From Halomonas sp. THAF5a (lineage in GTDB: Bacteria; Pseudomonadota; Gammaproteobacteria; Pseudomonadales; Halomonadaceae), in contig NZ_CP045417.1 of the NCBI RefSeq assembly GCF_009363755.1, forward strand, positions 1,116,001-1,180,000: DNA of 64,000 bases. Direction: 5' to 3'. Positions 17,147 through 26,666 of this stretch are shown here, in pieces. The position numbers were made by a program, and so were the translations under genes. Below the pieces are notes generated by a model that was given only the letters and a program-made list of their open reading frames with translations, ran no database searches and was not told the origin of the DNA. Position 1 is the stretch's first letter. The number at the start of each line of letters is the position of its first letter.

Positions 17147-18115
17147 TCAGCCGACCAATGCCATGGCGGACGCCAGGGCCTTGTCCTTGAGGCTGGCTCC
17201 CTGGCCGAACCAGGCTGAATCCATGCGGTAGTCGTTGCTGCGTGCGCGCTTGTCATGGTCGACGTACTCGGTGATGGCGTTGAGCAGGCCCCAGGCGGTG
17301 CCCTGGGCGGTGCACAGCCGGGCGCCACGCCCTTCGCCATGGAAAAGCTTCTGCACGCGGTTGAGCGCCCGCACGTTGGGCAGCTTGGAAGGATCGTCCA
17401 GTGGCGCCTCGGCGTTGCAGATCACCGACTGGAAGTAGGTCTTGATCTCCTCCTGGCTGACCTTGCGCTCGGCCAGGGTCTTCATGCGGTACATGAAGTC
17501 GTCCCACTGCGAGACCGAGATGCCCAGCTGCTGCTTGACCCGCTGGGGATCGAACTCGGTGCTGTGCGGCACCTTTACGCCCTGAGCCATGCCGTCCACG
17601 GCGATGGTCAGCGTGTTGTTGCAGACCACCCGTACCGAGGTCGGGGTCGCCACTGTCGCCAGCGAGCCGTCACAGGAGGTCGCCAGCAGCAGGTAGGCAT
17701 TGACCTGGTCCTGGCCCTTGAGGGCGGTGCCCAGGCCGCTGCGGGCCAGCGCCCAGAACTTGCGCCCGCCCTTGAGCACGCCGGCGGTCTCCAGCTCATA
17801 ACCGGCGTACTCGGTCAGGTCGCGGTAGAACTCCAGCACCTCCTCGGGCTGGACCACCTTGTAGCGCTGGGAGACCACCGACAGCGGGGCCCGGGTATCC
17901 GAGCGATAGAGCACCTTCTGCTCCGGGAAGGAGTGGATGCTGCCCAGGTGGCCCGCGCCATCGGCGATGAAGCGCACCGGGGAGGCCTCAATGTGCCAGT
18001 CCATGCCGGCCTGCTGCCGCCAGACCTCCAGCGGTTGATGACGCGACAGTTGCTGCCCCAGGCCATGCCAGGGGATATCGCCGACGTAAGCCATGTGTTC
18101 GATCTGATGTGCCAT
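17147..18115 (-). CDS. DUF932 plasmid/phage-type protein
   Basis: A 322-aa member of the DUF932 (phage/plasmid-like, TIGR03299) family. Recognisable segments are GDIPWHGLG near the N-terminus, VVSQRYKVVQPEEVLEFYRD near residue 90 and VRVVCNNTLTIA in the middle. The molecular function is unknown; the gene is regularly found with RadC and single-strand annealing genes on plasmids and ICEs. It starts with TTGGAGATTTCTC ahead of the ATG. Confidence 0.88.
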   Translation of the reverse strand: MAHQIEHMAYVGDIPWHGLGQQLSRHQPLEVWRQQAGMDWHIEASPVRFIADGAGHLGSIHSFPEQKVLYRSDTRAPLSVVSQRYKVVQPEEVLEFYRDLTEYAGYELETAGVLKGGRKFWALARSGLGTALKGQDQVNAYLLLATSCDGSLATVATPTSVRVVCNNTLTIAVDGMAQGVKVPHSTEFDPQRVKQQLGISVSQWDDFMYRMKTLAERKVSQEEIKTYFQSVICNAEAPLDDPSKLPNVRALNRVQKLFHGEGRGARLCTAQGTAWGLLNAITEYVDHDKRARSNDYRMDSAWFGQGASLKDKALASAMALVG

Positions 18116-18187
18116 GAGAAATCTCCAAGATGAAAAAACCGCCAGAGGTACCGGCGGAAGGAAAGACGGAGGATGTGTGGCGCTGTG

Positions 18188-18505
18188 TCATGCCAGCTCA
18201 CGGAAGGCGTGGCCACAGCCCAGGCAGAGCCAGGGAGTGCCTTCTCCGGGAGGAAACAGGTGCTGGACCATCTGATGGCCAGCCGCTGCCCCGGCGATAC
18301 CGCTCGACGCAGCGGCTACCACGGCAACGGCGACTCGACTTAGGGGAAACTGGGCAGGGGAAGCCGGTAACCGACCAGGCGTGTAGAGCGCTGCATAGGC
18401 GCCCTTGAGGGAGCCGGCCAACGCGCCGGTCGCTGTCCCCAACTTGCGGGCGGTCTCGAGGTTGATCACGCGCTGCGAGACACAGCGCGAGCAGGGTGGG
18501 GGCAT
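18188..18505 (-). CDS. Small membrane protein with two CxxC motifs
   Basis: A 105-aa protein with CSRC near the N-terminus, two Gly/Ala-rich hydrophobic stretches (about residues 22-45 and 55-75), and CLGC followed by His near the C-terminus. The paired CxxC motifs could bind zinc. The ATG at 18505 is preceded by GGAGACATGA. I do not recognise the family. It lies upstream of the DUF932 gene on the same strand. Confidence 0.6.
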   Translation of the reverse strand: MPPPCSRCVSQRVINLETARKLGTATGALAGSLKGAYAALYTPGRLPASPAQFPLSRVAVAVVAAASSGIAGAAAGHQMVQHLFPPGEGTPWLCLGCGHAFRELA

Positions 18506-19090
18506 GTCATGTCTCCTGTGGCGATGCAGCAAGCCTGGGAATGGCTGGGCTCACAGGAGTGATATAGGTCTCAAAAAAACTGGAACATAACCTCTACAGA
18601 AAACCTGCTATTTTAGTGAATACCACCTCTCCGATGGACCTTTCGACAGCGTGTCAGTGCTGCTTCTGGACATGCTTGTCAGGAGCGGGAGGCCGGGCAG
18701 CGGTCATCGCAACTGGCCAACACGATGCTAAGGGGGTTCCTCTGAGCACGACATCACGACGTTGAACACCAGGTTTTTCGAAAAAACAGCCTCAGGAGTG
18801 GACAACAGACAAGATTTTCAGCAGCGAACGTCGTCTTGTCATGGACGTCTCGTATATGTCCAGTGAACACACATCCGGATCTCAAGTCCTGGATCGTGGC
18901 AGATTGCCTGCAGCACGATACCTCGATTGTCTAGGTCGCCCAGCAGCAGGGGCTCCATATCAAACTTGGACAAGCATTGACTCGCAAGGCCAGGCGGCAG
19001 AGCTGGATGTTGGCCGCGCCGCCTCTCCCGGTCCGGCAGAAATCAGTAACCAATCGATGCCCCTGCCTTATTCTGAGGAGTCGTTCTCAG
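18506..19090. other. Non-coding or decayed stretch
   Basis: The 585 bases upstream of the recombination operon contain its presumed promoter region near 18540-18620 (AT-rich). Several short open frames lack recognisable domains. No intact gene is visible; proximity to the IS481 remnant suggests decayed mobile DNA. Confidence 0.5.
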
Positions 19091-19176
19091 GACTCGTCGG
19101 CATGGGGCTCGATGACGCGAGCGGCTAGCAGGGCTCGACCGTGCGGAGTGAGACGGGCATTCTTATGGGTGTTCAT
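19091..19176 (-). pseudogene. IS481-family transposase, N-terminal remnant
   Basis: The 28 codons beginning MNTHKNARLTPHGRALLA match the typical start of IS481 transposases (helix-turn-helix region) and then stop at TGA. The DDE catalytic domain is missing. GTTCATCCGG overlaps the start and recurs inverted at 19231-19240, possibly relics of the element's ends. Confidence 0.7.
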
Positions 19177-19240
19177 CCGGGCCTCCTGGAGCGATTGGTT
19201 GGTTCGCATCTCCAGTCTTCCGGGTGGGTTCCGGATGAAC
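19171..19240. repeat. 10-bp inverted repeat flanking the IS481 remnant start
   Basis: GTTCATCCGG at 19171-19180 and CCGGATGAAC at 19231-19240 are perfect inverted copies 50 bases apart, next to the IS481 transposase fragment. They may be terminal-inverted-repeat leftovers. Confidence 0.55.
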
Positions 19241-19360
19241 AACCTACCGAGAGATCACAGCTAGGCTGCCGACGTAGAAAGCCTGCCAGGTCCACCAACT
19301 CCTCCTCCAAACTGGCAGGTAACCGCCTTAGTCTCGACATGAGCTGAATGCCGATCGTTG

Positions 19361-20998
19361 TCAGAAATGCTGCATGGCAAGCCCTGTTGGGCCGATCACC
19401 CAATGGCGTTTCGAGCCACGTTTGCCGTTGCTGTAGCAAGTTATGCCCTGGGCATCGAGCAGCGGGGCGGCACGCTTGAAGGCCGCGCCAAGGCCACGCG
19501 CCTCACGCGGCCATTGGCTATCCGAGACCCAGGTCGGCCGATACTCGGTCAAGATGGCCAGCCAGACCCCCGCTGGATTTTCGACGGCTTCCGTGATGCC
19601 GTTGATCCTCAGATATTCAACAACTGCCTTGGCGATCGGCTCCTCTTCAGTCATCTCGCAGAGCCGCTCATTGCGATATGCCTCGTACTGCGCCCAAAAG
19701 GCCTCTGCGCTGCCGGTCAGTGTGTCGGCAACAATCATTCCGATTCGACAGAGATCGTGCCAGCCTTCTGGTACTCTCCGATCTAAGACCACTTGGTCGA
19801 TATTGGCATGTGCTTTACCGAGCAATCCCAGCAGTGCGTTGAAGACGCGACTCTGATCTTCGCCTGGTAAACTCTCCTGCGTATGGCATTGGGAAGACGC
19901 CTTGCCCGTCTTATCTGTTGACGGTGATGGCATTTCCAGACTCAAGGTGAGTTCCACTAGTTCAGGTTGTGTGATGACCGGCTCCAGACTGCTCAGCAAA
20001 AAAGCACGCCTCACAGCGAGACTCGATGTGATTTCATGGCAACCAATAGCTTTCCATTCCAGCCGGCTTTTGCAGAGCAACTCAAACATACGTCGCTGTA
20101 CCGCCGAACTCAGCCCGTCTTCGACGTATTCCAGATTGAGCACATGGTGCCGCCAGGCTTTCTGATCCACGTCCCTGACCTTTGGGGGTGTATCACGAAT
20201 CGCATTCTCCTTGATCACCGGATCGACTATGCGCTTGATGACATCCTGTAGTTGTGCCATCCCAGATTTAAGCTCTCCTGTGAGTTCCAGGACCAGCTGC
20301 TGACGTTCTGGCATTAGGCAAAGCACCATGAACGTATAGATCAGCAGGTCTCGATCCTTCGGAATCGGCACATATGACTCGATGATGCGCACGCCTGAGA
20401 GGTCCATCGCACTGTGACCCTGAATATACATCGTGTGAAAGGGACGACTATTGGCGGGATGCCAGTAAGGATAGGCTAGCTCTGGCTGAATCATGTTCTC
20501 CTGTTTCGGCGGGAGCATCATCACTTTGCCATTCAGTGCGATATATCGATTATCGTAATTGTCCAGCCAGGTTCGGCCATTGCCGATTGTCGCAAAATCC
20601 GAGTAATCCCCCCGAATGATTTCCAGCGCGTCCCGGACATTTTGGTCCGAAACGTCGCGGTTGTTAGTGCTCGCTGCTATGTGCTTGATGATCGGTGCAA
20701 TCATCTCCGCTTCCAACATCAGTACGGGACCGCCGAAGTTCGGTACAAGGAAATATACGCCGTTAGGATCAGCTACAAGGCGATAGGCTTGGTGAAGGAT
20801 CTGCCGGATGAGATTGGCCTTGCAGGGCTTGGGTGGCCGTCCCACACGGTAAAAAGACCGTTGCTGGCTCGAGTTGTGCAGACCGGTGCTCTCGGAGGAG
20901 ATTGCCTGATAGTCCATCTGGGGATACGCGGATGGATGGGGGAGACATGCACCGTTCCCTGTTGAGGGTTGGTTGAGGGGATATGGATTATCGTACAT
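19361..20998 (-). CDS. D5-like (SF3-type) helicase/NTPase homologue with degenerate Walker A
   Basis: The 545-aa protein has the layout of phage/ICE replication ATPases: a central ATPase-like block followed by a C-terminal winged-helix-like segment (about residues 495-540, GLGAAFKRAAPLLDAQGI). The P-loop position reads GELKSGMA (241-248), where Gly-Lys-Ser/Thr is expected, yet the following VDP, IRDTPP and the sensor region are kept. The assignment to the family is pattern recognition, not a search. If right, the protein cannot hydrolyse ATP normally and may be a structural or regulatory relic. The start at 20998 is the first ATG; no strong ribosome-binding site was noted. Confidence 0.5.
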   Translation of the reverse strand: MYDNPYPLNQPSTGNGACLPHPSAYPQMDYQAISSESTGLHNSSQQRSFYRVGRPPKPCKANLIRQILHQAYRLVADPNGVYFLVPNFGGPVLMLEAEMIAPIIKHIAASTNNRDVSDQNVRDALEIIRGDYSDFATIGNGRTWLDNYDNRYIALNGKVMMLPPKQENMIQPELAYPYWHPANSRPFHTMYIQGHSAMDLSGVRIIESYVPIPKDRDLLIYTFMVLCLMPERQQLVLELTGELKSGMAQLQDVIKRIVDPVIKENAIRDTPPKVRDVDQKAWRHHVLNLEYVEDGLSSAVQRRMFELLCKSRLEWKAIGCHEITSSLAVRRAFLLSSLEPVITQPELVELTLSLEMPSPSTDKTGKASSQCHTQESLPGEDQSRVFNALLGLLGKAHANIDQVVLDRRVPEGWHDLCRIGMIVADTLTGSAEAFWAQYEAYRNERLCEMTEEEPIAKAVVEYLRINGITEAVENPAGVWLAILTEYRPTWVSDSQWPREARGLGAAFKRAAPLLDAQGITCYSNGKRGSKRHWVIGPTGLAMQHF

Positions 20999-21640
20999 TA
21001 GGCTGAGTCCTTAGCTTGCTTTTAGGGTATGAGATTCGTGCTTTTTACTTGCCTTCTCATTTTTTTCGTAGCGGTATCTGTGCGCTCGGGGACTATCAGG
21101 GTGTAGCGTATTTGCATATAAATGTTCCTGTCAGTTGAATTTAATTTTCCGTTTGAAGCTGGAGCCGTCGCGTTGCTTTATTGATTCTATGCCTCCCATT
21201 AGCCCAGGCTGAAAGTGCTATAGAGTATCGCCTTGATTCTGCCAAAGGTTGTTGATCCTTTTGTGCAGGATATTCGTAAGTATGAGCATGCCGACGCTCA
21301 GGTTTTTCATGAATCTAGTGGGTGATGAATATCGCCAGTGAAGCCCGGATCTCATTAGCATTGAACAGTTTTGGCTTCGTTAATGGAGCATTTATCCTGC
21401 CTGGCTCGTCCTCTGTAAATTACTTCATTTTGCATCTCCTTCATTGCTTATATTGGAAAATTTAGCAGGTTTTAAAGGGAGTGGATAATGAGATTTTTTA
21501 AAAAATGGATTTGAATGTCGTTAGATAATAAAAGATGCTTTTGGATGCTTCTGGACATCCATGGTAACCATGCTCATATGAGTATTTTTCAAGAAGCCCG
21601 TCCCGAGCGGCGCCTGAAGTCCAGTAACTGGGGCTTCAGG
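20999..21640. other. AT-rich region without a gene
   Basis: About 640 bases, visibly richer in A and T than the surroundings, between the D5-like gene and the IS21 remnant. It probably holds the promoter of the D5-like gene. No open frame with recognisable content was found. Confidence 0.5.
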
Positions 21641-22770
21641 CACCCCGCCACGAACTCGGTATCAGCAAGAATACCGTCAAGCGCTATCTGCGCCAGGGTG
21701 GGGGTCGCGACAGGCCAGCCTGCAGCACGCCGACAATGCCGACGTCATGCTGCAAGTCCTTCACTCGAACATGGTCTTACCGTCAGCCTGCGGACGGTGT
21801 AACGCGCCTGCGAGCCCCTCTGCTAGGCGCCGGGCCGAAGACAAGGCGACGATGAGGTTCGAGACTCCACCCCGCAAGCCGCTTCCGATCGATTTTGGCA
21901 GCCGCCATATCACCATTGATGGAGAGTCGGTCAAGGTCTTCCTGTTTGTCGCCACCCTCGGCTACTCCCGCCGCCACTGCGTCCGCGCCTTCTGTCACGA
22001 GCACCAGTCGGCGTGGTTTGCCGGCCTGGAAGGCGCCTTCCGCCACTTCAACGGGGTGCCGGAGCAGGTGCTGCTGGATAACGCCCGGGCGCTGGTTGAT
22101 CACCACAACGAGGCGAACCGCGAAGTGGTGTTCAACGAGCGGCTGTCGGCCTTTGCGCGCTACTGGGGGTTCCGGCCGGTGGCCTGTGCGCCGTACCGCG
22201 CCCGTACCAAAGGCAAGGACGAGCGTGGCGTTGACTACGTGAAGCGTAACGCCATCGCCGGCAGGACCTTCGCCTCCTGGGCGGCGCTGGAAGCCCACCT
22301 GATCTGGTGGATGCGTGAGATTGCCGACCAGCGGGTACACGGCACCACCGGAGAGCTGCCAGCGGTGCGCTTCGTTGCCGAGCAGGCCAGCCTGCAGCCG
22401 CTGAACGATCGGGTGCCCTTCGAGCAGGCCCGTGAACTGAGCCGTCGGGTCCAGCGCGATGCCACTGTGGAGGTCGACATCAACCGCTACAGCGTGCCCT
22501 GGCGCCTGATCGGTGACCCCGTCCAGGTCAGCGTGACCGACGGCGAACTGCGGGTGCACCACGTCGTTCCGTGAGGTGGCCCGCCACCCGGAGCTGGGTG
22601 GGCACCCCCAGGTGCGCTGTCTGCCGGAGCACGTGCAGGGCATCGTCGGCTACCGATCGCCCAAGGCGAATACCGAGGACACCGTGGCGTCCAGCGAGAT
22701 CGTGGCCACCTTGCCGCCGGCCCCGCTGCAGCGCGACCTGACAGAATATGAGGCCGTGGTGGGAGGTGGC
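21640..22770 (+). pseudogene. istA: istA transposase of an IS21-family element, frameshifted
   Basis: The N-terminal HTH (ISKNTVKRYLRQGG) is read near 21655, then the frame is lost. The catalytic core (TIDGESVKVFLFVATLGYSR to VHHVVP) is open to 22574. The C-terminal part (REVARHPELG to LTEYEAVVGGG) continues in another frame to 22773. At least two frame changes interrupt the DDE transposase, so transposition by this copy is unlikely. Confidence 0.85.
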
Positions 22771-23590
22771 TGATGATGACTACGCCGGCTACTGAACGTC
22801 TGGACGCCATGCTGACGCGCCTCAAGCTGACCGCCATCCGCGAGCGGCTCGACACCTTGCTCGACGAGGCTGCACGCCGGGAGCTGACCCGGAGCGAGAC
22901 GCTGACCTACCTGTGCGAGCAGGAGGTGGCCCACAAGGAGCAGCGACGTATCCAGATGGGGTTGAGCATCGCCCGCTGCACGTTCCTGCGCACCTTGGAG
23001 GGCTTCGACTTCAGCGCTCAGCCTGCCGTGGACCTCGGCCAGATCCGCGAACTGGCCGGCGGAGGCTGGATCGCCAACGGCGATGCCCTGCTGCTGCTCA
23101 CCCCGCCGGGCGTGGGCAAGAGCCACCTCGCCGTGGCTCTGGGCAGGGAAGCGGTCAAGGCCGGCTACTCAGTGCTGTTCACCACCGCCACGGCACTGAT
23201 CACCCAGCTGGTCCAGGCTCATGCCAATGGCGCCCTGGAGGAGCTCCTGAGGCTCTTCGCCAAGCCCAAGCTATTAATCATCGACGAGCTGGGCTACCTG
23301 CCGCTGGAGCCGGGCGCGGCCAATCTGTTCTTCCAGCTGGTCTCCCGGCGCTACGAACGCGGCAGCCTGTTGGTCACCAGCAACCGGGCAGTCAGCGAGT
23401 GGGGCGAGGTGTTCGGTGACGCCGTGGTCGCCACCTCCATCCTCGACCGGCTGCTGCATCGCAGTCACGTAATCACCATCCGTGATGACAGTTACCGACT
23501 GTGTGCCAAGCGCAAGGCCGGGCTGATTAAGCCCGATGGCATCCACCATCCCGAGCAGGTCGCCAGAGGGGTAAGGGGTCAGATTTCACT
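21640..23590 (+). mobile_element. IS21-family insertion sequence, degraded
   Basis: The region carries a broken istA followed by istB in the usual order. The left end is eroded: HTH-like residues (ELGISKNTVKRYL) near 21650 are in a different frame from the integrase core. The right end lies somewhere after the normal istB terminus near 23560. Terminal inverted repeats could not be assigned, so boundaries are approximate. Confidence 0.75.
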
Positions 23591-23771
23591 GTCGGAGTTA
23601 GGCAGGTTCTGGTGTCGCTTGACAGCAATGTGGTCGGCTAGCTGCCCGAGGCACGCTAAACGCCGAATCCTGCTTGTATGCGCACCGCATTGGCGTCTGT
23701 CTGACCATGCAGATGTGCCTGTAGGCATGACACCGGCGGAGGGGGGCAGGGTCAGTAATATTTTGCATTAG
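22773..23771 (+). CDS. istB: IstB helper ATPase of an IS21-family element
   Basis: AAA+ regulator of IS21 transposition. Walker A is TPPGVGKSHLA near residue 110 and Walker B LLIIDELGYLP near 168. Family members end soon after RKAGLI; here, after about residue 262, the frame runs on for about 70 residues of unrelated sequence (from RGQISLSELG), so the natural stop was lost or the right end is rearranged. The ATG follows immediately on the istA end (GTGGGAGGTGGCTG). Confidence 0.88.
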   Translation: MMTTPATERLDAMLTRLKLTAIRERLDTLLDEAARRELTRSETLTYLCEQEVAHKEQRRIQMGLSIARCTFLRTLEGFDFSAQPAVDLGQIRELAGGGWIANGDALLLLTPPGVGKSHLAVALGREAVKAGYSVLFTTATALITQLVQAHANGALEELLRLFAKPKLLIIDELGYLPLEPGAANLFFQLVSRRYERGSLLVTSNRAVSEWGEVFGDAVVATSILDRLLHRSHVITIRDDSYRLCAKRKAGLIKPDGIHHPEQVARGVRGQISLSELGRFWCRLTAMWSASCPRHAKRRILLVCAPHWRLSDHADVPVGMTPAEGGRVSNILH

Positions 23772-23970
23772 GTAGGCACTAATACACACCCTTCAGTAAG
23801 TCATTGAAAAATATAACATAAATATGCTTTCCATCGCACTGGATGATTGGTTTCTGAATCTATGTACAGTATTTGAGCCCGGTTTTTGAATAGGTGCCAA
23901 GTCGGCTCGATTATCTAACAGGTTCCTATAAAATTCGTAATGTAAGTTGATTGATATGGAGAACTTGACG

Positions 23971-24189
23971 ATGAGCAACGATAGAACCCTGAAAATCCTG
24001 AGAATGGGGCAGTTGGTAGAGAAACTAGGCATCAGCCGATCTTCCATCTATGCGAAGATGAATCCTCGGATGAAACAATATGATCCAACATTTCCTCTGC
24101 CGATCAATCTTGGTGCTAGATCTAAAGGCTGGTCCGAGCCGGATGTCGACAGGTGGTTACTTGCAAACCAAGGGGGAATCCAAGAATGA
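23971..24189 (+). CDS. AlpA-family DNA-binding regulator
   Basis: A 72-aa excisionase/AlpA-type winged-helix protein. ILRMGQLVEKLGISRSSIY forms the HTH and FPLPINLGARSKGW with the Trp/Arg end is typical of AlpA. Such proteins activate integrase genes or replication genes of satellites and islands. The ATG at 23971 has GGAG nine bases upstream; in-frame starts at 23947 (TTG) and 23956 are alternatives. It likely controls the Gp2-type gene at 25335 (inference). Confidence 0.85.
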   Translation: MSNDRTLKILRMGQLVEKLGISRSSIYAKMNPRMKQYDPTFPLPINLGARSKGWSEPDVDRWLLANQGGIQE

Positions 24190-24201
24190 TCCTGATATTG
24201 C

Positions 24202-25002
24202 CTAGAGATTTTTCAATTTCTTGAAGGTCTCATTGACTTCTTTGTTCTTGTTCATCCAGTTGGTGATCATTCGTTGAATGTCACTTTCATTGAGCTTTAT
24301 CACTGACCGCTGATCGCTCTGCTCGTGGAATTGGAGTACTTTTTCATGCAGTTTGTATGCGGCAACTTTTACTGACGGCCACCCATTATCTGGACAGTCT
24401 TCATACAGGAGGTCTATGAGGTAAAACTTCAGGTGTTTTAGCTTTTGGTTGGCCAACCTTCCATATTCTTGCTGGAGGAGTTTTTCCCAGCGATTTTGTT
24501 CGGCTATGCATGCTTGTTCAAGGCTTGACTCTAGCGAGGCAAGCTCAACCAGTGCAGCCCATGCCTGATCTCTTAGGCCTTCTTTGGCCAGGAGGTCAGC
24601 GCAGACTAGCCACATAAAGGAGGTAGAGAATAGCTTTGTTATTTTCTCATCAATGTTTTCGCACAGCGTGAGTTCCAAAATCTTTTGATACTCGCTAGCT
24701 GGCGTGCCAGAAGATAATGCACTTTCAGCTGAAGAGTATTCTTGGTGGAAGAGCTTGTTTGCTAATTCTTCTTCATTTTTTTTCGGTGGAGGTGAGCCAA
24801 TGGTTGGAGGTTTTTGCGATATATGGAAATAGGTTTCGCAAAGCGTGCTTTTCAGCCTCTCAATGTAGTCTTCAAGCGGGATGGAAGAGATCTGGTGGTA
24901 ATAGTCAGGGATGGTGAGGTTTCTGTTTGTGAGGTGCTGGTTGTATTCTCCTCCTTTCTTTTCTGAAATGGAGGTGGTGGCTGGTAAGGGATTATTGCTC
25001 AT
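24202..25002 (-). CDS. Hypothetical protein
   Basis: A 266-aa cytosolic protein, Lys/Glu-rich and predicted mostly helical, with a disordered N-terminus (SNNPLPATTS) and a Pro-rich patch (IGSPPPKKNEEE, about residues 67-79). I recognise no domain, signal peptide or membrane segment. AT-rich compared with the island average. It converges on the AlpA gene and is divergent from the Gp2-type gene; probably accessory cargo of the same small element. Confidence 0.6.
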   Translation of the reverse strand: MSNNPLPATTSISEKKGGEYNQHLTNRNLTIPDYYHQISSIPLEDYIERLKSTLCETYFHISQKPPTIGSPPPKKNEEELANKLFHQEYSSAESALSSGTPASEYQKILELTLCENIDEKITKLFSTSFMWLVCADLLAKEGLRDQAWAALVELASLESSLEQACIAEQNRWEKLLQQEYGRLANQKLKHLKFYLIDLLYEDCPDNGWPSVKVAAYKLHEKVLQFHEQSDQRSVIKLNESDIQRMITNWMNKNKEVNETFKKLKNL

Positions 25003-25334
25003 TGCGGATTTCCTTTGATCGAAAATTCAGAATTGAAAAATTATGCCATAAATTTATCACAGGTTCTAGAGCTTGAGATTCACCATGTGATTATTTGTAG
25101 CTGAAGTTATTTTAACGTTATTTTATTGGCAAAGAAAGCTCTGATATTTTGCTGCAACCCTTGCTATGTCTGCAATGTCGAAGAGGAGGTGGTTAGGTTT
25201 ATTTTTGCTTTATATGTTATACCAAGGTAGTAGTGGTAGCTATGTACTATATCAATGGAAGTGCTAGTGGAAGAGCTCACAATAGGAGGGTAATGAACTA
25301 GCACTTACCATATGGCTCAGTTGTATGTGGGTAG
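25003..25334. other. AT-rich divergent promoter region
   Basis: The 332 bases between two divergent genes are very AT-rich and contain no gene; they probably hold promoters for both. No specific operator could be identified. Confidence 0.5.
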
Positions 25335-26666
25335 ATGACACTTATAAGGCAGAAATTGGATGCTCGAGGTAGAGCAGAGAGGCTGTGCCTTATATCCATG
25401 ATGAGATGCTCAACCGTGAAGTCGATGATGGAGTGGTGTATGGGATATGAAACATGCCAAGGTGAGTCTTCGCATCCTTTTGACCAAGACTGGAATCTTT
25501 ATTGGGGCTGGGAGGCGAATCAGTCTTCTTGCGATGATGATGTACCGTGGTGGGAGGTAGAGGAGCGTCTGGCAAGAGATGAGGACTTACAACAAAGGGA
25601 TATGGAAGATGAAGAGAGATTCTTTGAGGAGGAGATGCCTGATGATCAAGAAGAGCTGCTTACAGAAGATGATAAGCAGTTTGCTGCGCACCTGCGTCGT
25701 GCAGAAGCGGTAATAAAAGGAATATCTGACTCTCGGAAAGATCACTTCGAGGTGGTGGAGAAAAAGAATGGGAAGCTAAAGCTCTTCAAATCCTTACATG
25801 GCAAAGAGTTCTTAAAGCTGGTGAAGAAGGGCTGTGATGATAGGTGCGCTCAGTTGCGTGTTGTGAATCAGAACCCTTACGTGGGCATTTACCATAAGGT
25901 CACCAGGAAATGGCAATATGAGTTGAGGAAAATGGTGGAGTATGGAGTGCTGGAAGGGGGTGTCACCAGAACAGTACTCATCATGAATACGGTCATGGAA
26001 GACATCAAGGCAGAGGCCAGCAGGCCGATTATACAGGACTTTTCACGGCGTGCTGATCGAGCGGCTAAAGACAGAAAAGAGAAAGCGATATCAATTATCG
26101 ATCAGTGCTTTTCTGAGCGGGCTCGTCTACTGGTGCTCAGGGTGGATTTGGGGTATCGAAAGGGCAAGTTTGTTGAGTCGGAAGATTTTCTACAAGACAT
26201 GGAAATGGTGAAGAATGAATGGAGGATAATGAGTGATCGTATTAAGTCGGGAAAGGTCATACCGAATGTGATGGCGGTTTTTGGCAAGCTGGAATACGGG
26301 GTCCTGGCTGGCTTTCACTACCATCTGGTCGTCATCATGAAAGGATCCGACCATCGACAGGACATTAACTTTGCCAAGATGGTGGGGCAGTATTGGTACA
26401 GCGAAGTGACATGTGGCGAAGGCAGATATTTTAACTGCAATCGAATCAAGCACCTCTACAAAAAGCTGGGGATCGGGACGATCAACTACCATGAAAAAAA
26501 CAAAGTCGATGCGCTGAAAGGGGTGGTGATCGATTACGTTGTCAAGAGCGATTACTACATGAGTGCTCTGCTACCTGCCAGAAAAACCTTTGTCCAGCTG
26601 TCGTGCACCAAAAAGGAGAAGAAGGGCAGGCGCGGGCGGCCACGGCGTTATCCTTCCCGAGTGTGA
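25335..26666 (+). CDS. Inovirus Gp2-type / YagK-YfjJ C-terminal-domain protein
   Basis: A 443-aa protein with a very acidic region (about residues 55-120, rich in Glu/Asp) and a C-terminal domain of the YagK/YfjJ (inovirus-type Gp2) family: LLVLRVDLGYRKG, and HYHLVVIMKG near residue 325. The HYH motif and its setting recall HUH-type replication initiators, but I do not see a confident catalytic Tyr, so nuclease function is inferred. The first ATG (25335) is used; Met residues at 25398, 25425 and 25440 are alternatives. Partner to AlpA, as in enterobacterial satellite islands. Confidence 0.7.
   Translation: MTLIRQKLDARGRAERLCLISMMRCSTVKSMMEWCMGYETCQGESSHPFDQDWNLYWGWEANQSSCDDDVPWWEVEERLARDEDLQQRDMEDEERFFEEEMPDDQEELLTEDDKQFAAHLRRAEAVIKGISDSRKDHFEVVEKKNGKLKLFKSLHGKEFLKLVKKGCDDRCAQLRVVNQNPYVGIYHKVTRKWQYELRKMVEYGVLEGGVTRTVLIMNTVMEDIKAEASRPIIQDFSRRADRAAKDRKEKAISIIDQCFSERARLLVLRVDLGYRKGKFVESEDFLQDMEMVKNEWRIMSDRIKSGKVIPNVMAVFGKLEYGVLAGFHYHLVVIMKGSDHRQDINFAKMVGQYWYSEVTCGEGRYFNCNRIKHLYKKLGIGTINYHEKNKVDALKGVVIDYVVKSDYYMSALLPARKTFVQLSCTKKEKKGRRGRPRRYPSRV

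Noticed and set aside
18560..18600. LexA-like sequence upstream of the recombination operon
   Set aside because: CTG and CAG are 14 bases apart instead of 10 and the interior does not match the consensus.
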